64,000 nucleotides of DNA. Source: Ancylostoma caninum. Its lineage: Eukaryota > Nematoda > Chromadorea > Rhabditida > Ancylostomatidae. The translations under genes were made by a program, and so were the position numbers. Below, one piece after another: positions 56,521-64,000 of this stretch (position 1 is its first letter; the number at the start of each line of letters is the position of its first letter). The stretch is from assembly GCA_037903475.1 (NCBI GenBank), contig JBAJFG010000389.1, forward strand, positions 310,001 through 374,000, in the 5' to 3' direction. The notes below the pieces were generated by a model. It was not told the origin of the DNA. It did not search any database and saw only the letters and a program-made list of their open reading frames with translations.

Positions 56521-56844
56521 TTAACGTCGGAACGTCGTTTTCCAAGTAGTAGTGCAATGGCCGGCCAGGGTGTCGTTGAAACCTCGATCCTCTCGCTTCG
56601 CATCCTTAATTGAGGCAATGTTGGCTCTTATCGCCCCGTGTGTAATTTCATGCATATGGCTGCTGAGCTGACCGAAAACATGCCGAGTGTGTGCAGTCTA
56701 GCCGAGCCCCACTGCCGAACTTTTAGCACGACTCTGTTTCGGATTTTTGATGCTTATTTGTGACAAGTTTGCTACGTGATGATGTTTTTCCAGCAGATAT
56801 GTTTGGGTTCTAATTCCTTCCAGGTCTTCTTTGCTTTCAGCCAT
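56521..56844 (-). CDS. Small two-exon gene, 92 residues, unknown function
   Basis: TTATTTTCAG directly abuts the ATG at 56844-56842, the usual position of a spliced-leader acceptor in nematodes. Exon 1 (56844-56713) encodes MAESKEDLEGIRTQTYLLEK, HHHVANLSQISIKNPKQSRA and KSSA. A 45-bp intron (GTGGGG, TTCGGTCAG) follows. Exon 2 (56667-56521) encodes HMHEITHGAIRANIASIKDA, KREDRGFNDTLAGH and stops. Phase 0 throughout. The protein is hydrophilic, helical and slightly basic, with no signal peptide. A GT after DR could be a further donor, so exon 2 may be longer in the gene than shown. Confidence 0.55.
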
Positions 56845-57483
56845 CTGAAAATAAGAAGACATACATTATTCTTTAGGGCTGGAGAAACTTTTCTGTAATT
56901 AAGTCTCGTATTCCCCCAAGGGTATTTTTCATGTATTTTATCTCCACCCAAATTTTCAGGCAGGATAAATGAAACAAAAAAAAAGAAAAAGATGACTAGG
57001 CTCCGTTTCGTTCGTGGATGTACTCGAAAGAAAAATGGAAGAAGTACATGTTTTGCAATCTCCGGATTGTTCCTGGAATCTTAAGCGTCTGCACACTTTG
57101 TCGCAGGTTTAATTGGGCCTTGCACATGACTTCTGAATTGTGCAATAAGTTTGTTTGCAATAAGGTTGAAAGGAACTAGTTGTACTTGCTCTTGTGACTA
57201 GAAATACAAAGATCCATAGCGGACGAATATGTGCCTGGGAAGAAGTCGGTACCTTATAACTAACAAAAATCTTGAGAAGTTTTCGGGATTGAGAGCTAGG
57301 AACAAGAGTACGGGGGAAGTTCTATTTATGATGTAAAAATCTGACACTTGGTTGAATGAGGAAATGGCTACAATTAACAAAACAGCTCCTGTTGCGAACG
57401 AGTCCATATCTCAGTTCCCACACTTGGGAATAGTCAGCTTCATGCCTCCTCATGATCGTACACTACACCAGGGTCTGGATGCC
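56845..57483. other. No recognisable gene
   Basis: Upstream flank of the 56844 gene. No promoter motif identified. Confidence 0.4.
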
Positions 57484-57580
57484 GAATTGGGATTACCCAC
57501 GGTAAATGTGATAACGCCCGTTTCAACGATGGATAAATCTGTGTGGTTTTACGTTTACCCTGGGTAATCTCAATGATGCA
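57484..57580. mobile_element. Short MITE, copy C
   Basis: GAATTGGGATTACCCACGGT to TTTACCCTGGGTAATCTCAA: the clearest inverted ends of the three copies. It overlaps and explains the open frame at 57352-57567. Confidence 0.7.
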
Positions 57581-60500
57581 TGAAGCCTCGAGAGAAGACC
57601 TCAAATGCGGAATCCTAGCTTACAATTGAGATCATATGTTAGATTTCCATAAGGATTAAATCGTTGAGTGACATTGGGCTCAACAGTGTGCATCACTTCC
57701 AGGAAAAGTAACGAAAAATCCATCTGAGCTTTCACTTCTAGAGAAAACTGAGTCCGTGCGACTGAAAGACATCTGTCAGTAATCTATGAGGTCTCGATAG
57801 GAAATGCCAAGTCGCTCAAAATCCATCTTTCCGCTAATAGCTAAGGGAAATCCAACAAGCGATCCTTAAGCAGAATTGTAAGGGACTTCCTAGAAGCTTC
57901 TAATGTGCCATCAGTATATGATGATGTTAATATAGCATCCCTTCTTGTCCTTTTTCTTCTGAAATTTTGTCAACGCAGTTACGGGAGCTAACTTCAGCGA
58001 ATATTTCCCCTCAGCTCGCCAATATCAGTATTGACTCGTGCTTGTTATATCTGATTAGTCACTGATGTCCATCATGAAGGAACCATGTCATGGTGTTATC
58101 AAACAGAATCTTCATTTCTATATAATGTAGTTAATTGAGTCAGCAAACAAAACAACAACGGAAAGCAAGGGTGGCGTATTGACGTTGGAGCTGACGAGGC
58201 AGATGCGGCATATCGTTAACAGAAAACGACTTCCGGGGCTAGCACGTCCACTTTGTGAACGTTCACTGAACGGCGTTGATCCTAGCGCGAATCCAGGGTG
58301 GCCGATTTGTTGCTGCTTCAGGGAAATCGTGCCAAATAATGGGTTGTTTACTTGGTTTACTTTACTTGGTTGGTTTACTCAAAGAAATTTTAGTGTGTTT
58401 CAGCCGCGAATTCCGTACCAGCAAAACAGAAGGTGGTTGTTGAAATCACCAAATTATGTCCTACAATTTTCCCTTGCGAATTCGTTCATTCTAGACTAGC
58501 AGGAAATCCATTAGCTTTTCTCGGACCATCCTGGATTCCACTGGTCGAAATTGTACCTCATAGAAGCAACTTTTGCAATACGTATTATGACGTTGTTTTT
58601 GTGCCTAGGCAAGGCAGAAACGGTGGATCTTATAACTTCTGTAGGAGAAAATGGTGAGCCCTTAGGAGGATTCCACTTGTGTGTCGGCAGAAAACCTCTT
58701 GGTGGTTCACATCTCATGGCGTTTCTGTAGGAATAAGCAAGGCAAAAGAACAAAAGACGCTCACTAAGGGTACCGAGGGCTTAGTAGAAATCCCAAATGT
58801 ATGCACTATGAAGACAGAGGTGTCCCTTTCCATCATAAGATTAGTTTAAAAAAAGAAATTTTTGGCAATCCAAGCGAATCGCGACACATTTAAGCACTTC
58901 ACCTTGGAAAAGAAAATAAAGTTGACGAACTATCTACTCCAGAGTCACTTTAAGCTACATTTATTTACTCTATTCATTAATTGGAACATCACAAATGATG
59001 TAACTACATGCATACTTAATAGCGGTAAGATTTTACAAGACAATAACTTGCGCGACGAAGGATTGACTGTATGCGAAAAAAGCATGAGGTCTTCTCTGTC
59101 ATTGTAAAATTTAAAATAAATAAAATAGATTGACAAGGTTGCTTAAGAGTTTCCTGAGAGAAAAAAAAACAAAGACAGAGACGGGATGGGAGGCCCCTTA
59201 AGTGACGAGTTCAAAATTGGAATTGTCAAGAGCGATGATAGCGGACTTTTTTCTTCCACTTTTTGCAACCAAACTCATTATGAGCTCGCAAATAGAATCG
59301 TTTTAGTTTCAATTAAAGGCTTTTGAAATCTTGCATTCCACCATCCATTTCTTCCACATTATAAATGATGAGGAATCTCTTCACTTAGCAGCACAATTTA
59401 TTCCGTGCACTTTGAGGGCTTCTTTTGTGTGATCAATTAAGGATCCTGGGAATTTTTGTGATTCTGGGAATATTGGATATGTTTCACATGCAGTGCAACA
59501 GTGGCGAGAGCAGTTCTGGCTGTGTTTGTGAGAAATTTCCGGATCTACATTTGTTCAGATATTTTTTTATTAATTATTCAGTAGTATTGTAACCTTTGTG
59601 AACAAACTACAGACTTTGAGCCAATTTCGCTCTACGTCATTCCCATAGGGAAAAGGCGAATGTGTACTTTCCTGAAATATAGCCCATACCAGGAGTGTAT
59701 CGAAGCTTCAATGGAATTTGTCCTAAGCAAATGTGAAATTAGTCAAACTGTCACAGACGAGCTCATAACGTATGCATACCCTCTACATTTGAGCGGTGTC
59801 ATTAGCTGAACAGCAGGGAGAATGTGACAATTCACATCAGTTTGTGGTCTCTGGATTTCTGGCCCGCTTTAATGTTTCATGTTGGGCAAATAAAAGTTTT
59901 TATCCACAAAAAAACTGTACTCATGGAAATTGAGTTACGAGTTGCCTGTCCTTTGCCTGACTCATTTTCGAGGACACGCCTGTACTTTTTTAAGTTGATG
60001 TTCATTAGGGAGTCTCAGTGTGAGCCAAAAGTGTTCCGAGAACAGGCTGGTCGATGAGAGGCTTCCTCGTAAGACGAGATGTCCGATCATGTTCGGCTTT
60101 CCTCCCGCTTTGGGATTCGTTTACACTCCATCTTCGCTCCCTGATTTTGTTCAGCCAGGAGTTAGATGTATGCCTTGTTGTTGGCGTGTCTTCTGCTACT
60201 ATTAAACTGTGATCCATGGATCTGACATTGCTGCATGTTTTCAGATCGTTTACTTCATGTTTCCAGACTTTTCCAGAATGAAGTTAAGTGTTCTAGTCTT
60301 TTCAAAGCTTTCCTCATTACTCATTACTTTTTTCTTTTTGTTAAATTAGCCATAGGTAAAAATTGCATTTTCTGAAGGGGCAATTTGGTGCCCGTCAGAT
60401 GACATTTTCACACCCAGAGATTTCCCGTATCTTATGAGGGAATCACACTTAAAACAGGTGCTTTCATAGGATTATAGTAGATAATGATAATAAGTGAGTG

Positions 60501-61429
60501 AATCATGCAATCGATTCGGGAGAGTTCATATTACTCCTTTCGCCCTTTATTTCCAGTTAAATACTTCAAATTTCAATTTGTAGACGTTCTCCTAAGGATC
60601 AAATACAATGCTGGTCAGAAAGGGTTTGGAAGAAGTGAAATTGTGTAACTGTGATGCGTGGTCGAATAAATGAATAATATTAATAGTAGTAATTTGAAAT
60701 GATACTGCATATGGAATGACTTTCATAATAAACGCTGCGTAAGAAGACTTTCCACTTGTACCAGGAAAGACACTTCTAAACGTAGCAGGATCGTTTCAGA
60801 ACAGATCAGGCATTTTTTTGACTGCACAGATCGTCAGCCACAAACGGCCAAATAAATTGCCACACTTTTTTTAACGAAACTGTTTGTATTCTCTCCCTTT
60901 AAACGATATGGGCCAAGTGCTTATAGTCAATAGAAAGCGATTTTCTCCCTCTACAGAACATCCTTAGTATTCTGAAGAATAACTTGTTTTTACCTCAGTT
61001 TCGATTATTGAAAATAGAAGTACCACTAAGCAAAATTTGTCACATGCTTTCATTTTTTTTCTTTCGATTCGATCGAAAGCAAGTGATGCGGCTCAAAATG
61101 CTTGCTCTCTGTGCGGGATGAGTGCTGTAGTAAAGAAAACCGCTCGAGGTTGGTTCGAAATGCCTCCAGATGATCCAGAAAAATCAAGCAGGCGGGGCTT
61201 ACCTGCAGTAGACTAGTTTTTTCGATCATCCTTCATCCATATCCACTGTCCTCCACAACCAATGATACCTCGGTCCTCATAGAACTCGAAAATGTGAGAA
61301 AAAACATGGGGATATGAACAGCATGGGAACATGGAAAAAGCCTGGGAACTTCTGCCAGTCTAATTTGTTAGTTTCCACTAATCCATCAACAACCATAATT
61401 TCATTTGTTTTTTATGGAAAACTCGTTAG
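57581..61429. other. No recognisable gene
   Basis: Open frames (58179-58499, 58862-59107, 59824-60057) are unsupported. No repeats of note were recognised. Confidence 0.4.
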
Positions 61430-62434
61430 AAACGCCTTTTTTTGTCTGTCTCCGTAATTCTCATCAAAATTGCATGTTCACACTTGCCCTGCTCATGCCC
61501 TATTCACACATTGTATTGGACGGAGTGCATGCTCCATTTGTTCTACATAAAGTTCACAGTTCCTCAGAATCAGCAGTGCACTTCACGAATGCATTGGAAT
61601 TCTACGAAGGTATCCTCGTGAAGCGATGAAATTCCGGATAGGGCGCTTAAACTTTGCTCCCCGCCGATCCACGAGAACAAGGAAATGTCGCCTGGTGAAA
61701 GGCGTTTATGAAAGCTGCCAGCTGACATGTGAGCGGTCAGAGGCAAATAAGGCATATTTTTGCTGACAACCCAATTACTGCGCTTCATCTATGGCTTTTT
61801 AGCGCTGAGCCCCTGCTTGAATAGCCAGGGCTCAGCGCTTAGCCTGTATTTGTAGTCGTGAAATCAATGAAGGATAGTTGTGGCCAACGCTGCAGTAAAG
61901 CGTTTCGCTCGTAATTGTCTCTCCATTTACTCACACCTCACTAATGCTGAGGCTAATTCGAAAAATTATGTGAATTGCGTCATAAAGGCATTCACGGCTG
62001 TCAATTTCGTATGCATGCTTTTGCCATTCAGCTCAGCCCCCAATTACTTGTTAGTATCCGATCGTTGTAGAAATCCAGCTATGCTAGTTTCGTTACTTTC
62101 GTTACATCTGCAGAGTAATAATCTAGCTGCACGTTCTCTGTGTCATATCTTCACCACATATGTGCTGTCTGCTTTTGAAATCGGCATGGAGACGTCCTTG
62201 TGTTCGCTCTCTCTTCTTCCAGTAATTTTGTTGGCGGCTCCAGACTTTTTTGCCACTGCTTTTGAACAGCTGTCAGCGTTTCATCTACAAAATATTGACG
62301 GGAAATTGGTACTAAGCTTCAATATCTTACTTCAAAATATCCAGAAAGAAAGTGCATACATGGCAAAGTTAGGCAGACGTCGACAACAGAATTTTCAATC
62401 CCGTTTCATGCGATCAACAATGAAGATGTTTTGA
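61430..62434 (+). CDS. Two-exon gene fragment, helix-rich protein of unknown family
   Basis: Exon 61430-61609 (acceptor ACTCGTTAG, donor GTATCC) and exon 61878-62434 join in phase and stop at 62434. The second exon alone is open for 184 codons, longer than expected by chance at this base composition. The peptide is Leu/Ser/Ala-rich and consists of likely helices, for example FTALALLMPYSHIVLDG-like, NLAARSLCHIFTTYVLSAFE and LSFNILLQNIQKES, reminiscent of HEAT/ARM proteins without a clear motif. The C-terminus is basic (RRRQQNFQSRFMRSTMKMF). The acceptor of exon 2 (AAGGATAG) is poor, so the junction is uncertain. Confidence 0.4.
61801..61839. repeat. GC-rich hairpin in the putative intron
   Basis: AGCGCTGAGCCC pairs with GGGCTCAGCGCT (perfect 12 bp, extended by CTG/CAG with a bulge) around a short loop. 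Confidence 0.85.
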
Positions 62435-63448
62435 AATAGAAGCCAAGTACCCAAAGCGTTATATGTCTGAACGCCCAGCCATTCCTCGATTTCTGTGTTT
62501 TCCTGCATTTTAAAAAAATATAATAGCAATACCGACGTCATAGGAGGATAGCAGGCTAAATTCGGCTATTCTTCCGTTCTGTATGGATATAGAATAAAAG
62601 AAAAACTAGTACACGTAATGGAATTTTTATAATTGAAGCTCTTCTACTAGTGAAGCGGCCATAGACTCCTTCAAAGCCTCCCGGAATCTTTGAGCCTTGA
62701 AGAGTTCAAGACTAGTTTTCATGGACCAAATGAAGTTATCAGAAGTCATTGTTGCCCCGGAACATTTCTCTAGAAATGCGAATGCTGAAATCTTCGGCTA
62801 CACTTCTTTCAATTTAATATAACTTTTTACTTAGCCCATCTATCAAACATGAAAGAATTGTGGCCTTATAGGTCCACTGCCAATAATCATCCTTACTAAT
62901 GAAAACTGAGTTCATCGAGTGGAGAAATGTTGATATAGCGCTCTTCACAATAACTATGCAGTTCTTCAAGAAAATTCAAGCAGTGTCTTCAAAACCCAAG
63001 GAGACTCAGCCCGTAAAAACATTTAAATGAAACTTTCACCCATTCGCTGTCCGGAAAATGGCAAAAATCGAATGTCTGAGTACTACCTTTGTTTTAGTAG
63101 TATTTTTTGGTAAAGGTAGAAATGCTGAGTACTCAATCGATAATTTTCGAAAGCATTTGTGTGAATCCTCAGAATTTAGTCTACTGTGAGTGAAATTCTA
63201 CTTTCCGATATGGCAATATTTGGGTTCAGTGATTTATTTCTTCAAAAAAAAAAAAACATTTTTGCTCGGATTCCTTATTTCCTGATAGATTGCTGAACGT
63301 AGAAGCTAAATTCTGACTTTTTTTTTTGCTTACGGCATTTTTCTCTGTGCACCTCCGAGTGTCCCTACAACGAAACATTATACTCAAACTTTGTCTTACC
63401 AGTCATTACATTTTGCTAAGCTATCAGAAATGACAGAATATATCCAGA
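62435..63448. other. No recognisable gene
   Basis: 3' flank of the preceding frame. Nothing supported. Confidence 0.4.
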
Positions 63449-63742
63449 GTGCTGAATATGACCCCATTCGCTATCCTCAGATTTGACATATGTTCAGGAT
63501 TACTGCGCAATTCCCACATAATTAGAGCTGACCAGCAGAATCGGAAGAAAAACTCCTCCGTCTCCACATATTTAGGTACAAGCGAACAAGTACAACTTTT
63601 TAATTACACATCACTGCTGTCTGCTCTCACAGAAGACATCCAATTACTGACGTCATTGCTGGAGTTATTGCGGGAAGTGACTTTTTCCACTGAGTCGGTG
63701 TCTTGCAGTCGACATGTATCGCACCCTTCTGCTCTTATTTAG
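63449..63742 (+). CDS. Possible exon(s), unknown
   Basis: A 97-codon frame with helical character (LGTSEQVQLFNYTSLLSALT, EDIQLLTSLLELLREV), a possible acceptor CTATCCTCAG at about 63480 and a GT donor after 63573. It might belong to the gene at 61430, but phase could not be checked. The overlapping minus-strand frame at 63665-63889 is a shadow of a GC-rich patch. Confidence 0.25.
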   Translation: MLNMTPFAILRFDICSGLLRNSHIIRADQQNRKKNSSVSTYLGTSEQVQLFNYTSLLSALTEDIQLLTSLLELLREVTFSTESVSCSRHVSHPSALI

Positions 63743-63944
63743 CCCGCCCACGTCGCTCACTCGCCTCCAGCGTAGGGACGTCGAATTTTGTGGATAATGA
63801 TGCCAAGTGTTCTCGCTCTCTGTTTCTGCTGTTCCGTTTTCTCGGACCACCCGCCGGGAAGAGCACCGCCCTCTAGGACAGTGCTTCATTACTTAAACGG
63901 GTGTAATTTGAACGAGTTGTACTTTTGCACTCATCTCTAGGGTG

Positions 63945-64000
63945 GGCCAGAGACGTGTTGGCGCAGTTAGAGCACGGCGGACTAATAGGCTAAGTCTCAC
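63945..64000 (+). other. tRNA-like sequence (A-box), possibly a SINE head, cut by the window
   Basis: TTGGCGCAGTTAGAGC resembles a tRNA D-arm/A-box and is followed at tRNA-like spacing by an anticodon-like CTAATAGG. The sequence ends before any B-box, so this is suggestive only. Confidence 0.25.

Overview
This is animal nuclear DNA, AT-rich, with short spliced genes set in a large excess of old DNA transposons. It is most probably from a nematode, and a strongylid-like (clade V) worm fits best. The support is: (i) introns of about 36-60 bp with TTTTCAG-type acceptors; (ii) nuclear copies of cox1, cox2 and cox3 that only read sensibly in the invertebrate mitochondrial code (AGA=Ser, TGA=Trp, ATA=Met) and look like nematode proteins; (iii) a divergent AMPK beta subunit; (iv) mariner, hAT and Penelope-like relics. 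The species cannot be named from the sequence.

Layout. 1-11.9 kb is mostly transposon debris: hAT and mariner MITEs, fold-back elements and a dead mariner transposase, with one good-looking isolated exon at 8.4 kb. 11.9-17.5 kb (minus) holds the best gene, an AMP-activated protein kinase beta subunit. Its CBM48 glycogen-binding exons (16.9-17.5 kb) are separated from its alpha/gamma-binding C-terminal exons (11.9-12.4 kb) by a 4.5 kb intron that seems to contain a nested gene on the opposite strand. A possible first exon lies at 18.5 kb. 18.5-25.3 kb is repeat-rich. 25.4-29.4 kb has several small unrecognised gene candidates.

30.6-35.6 kb (minus) is a three-exon secreted protein gene with a TATA box. 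Its 4.1 kb first intron contains a perfect 25-bp hairpin and a scrambled mitochondrial insertion in which cox2 and cox3 fragments lie head to head. A small membrane-protein candidate starts 252 bp away on the other strand. 37-42 kb has further candidate exons on both strands and a hAT-type element (8-bp target duplication) sitting in what would otherwise be a 59-bp intron. That element has itself been hit by a second hAT MITE with its own perfect 8-bp duplication. 42.8 kb is a cox1 insertion. 44.0-45.2 kb is Penelope-like retroelement debris (GIY-YIG domain, inverted terminal arms).

47.6 kb is a long TG/TA microsatellite and 48.3-48.8 kb a fold-back repeat. 50-64 kb is mostly anonymous, with a few supported exons at 52.9, 53.5, 56.5-56.8 and 61.4-62.4 kb.

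Only the AMPK gene, the secreted-protein gene, the mitochondrial insertions and the transposons are firm. The other coding calls rest on open frame plus matching splice phase and are marked accordingly.
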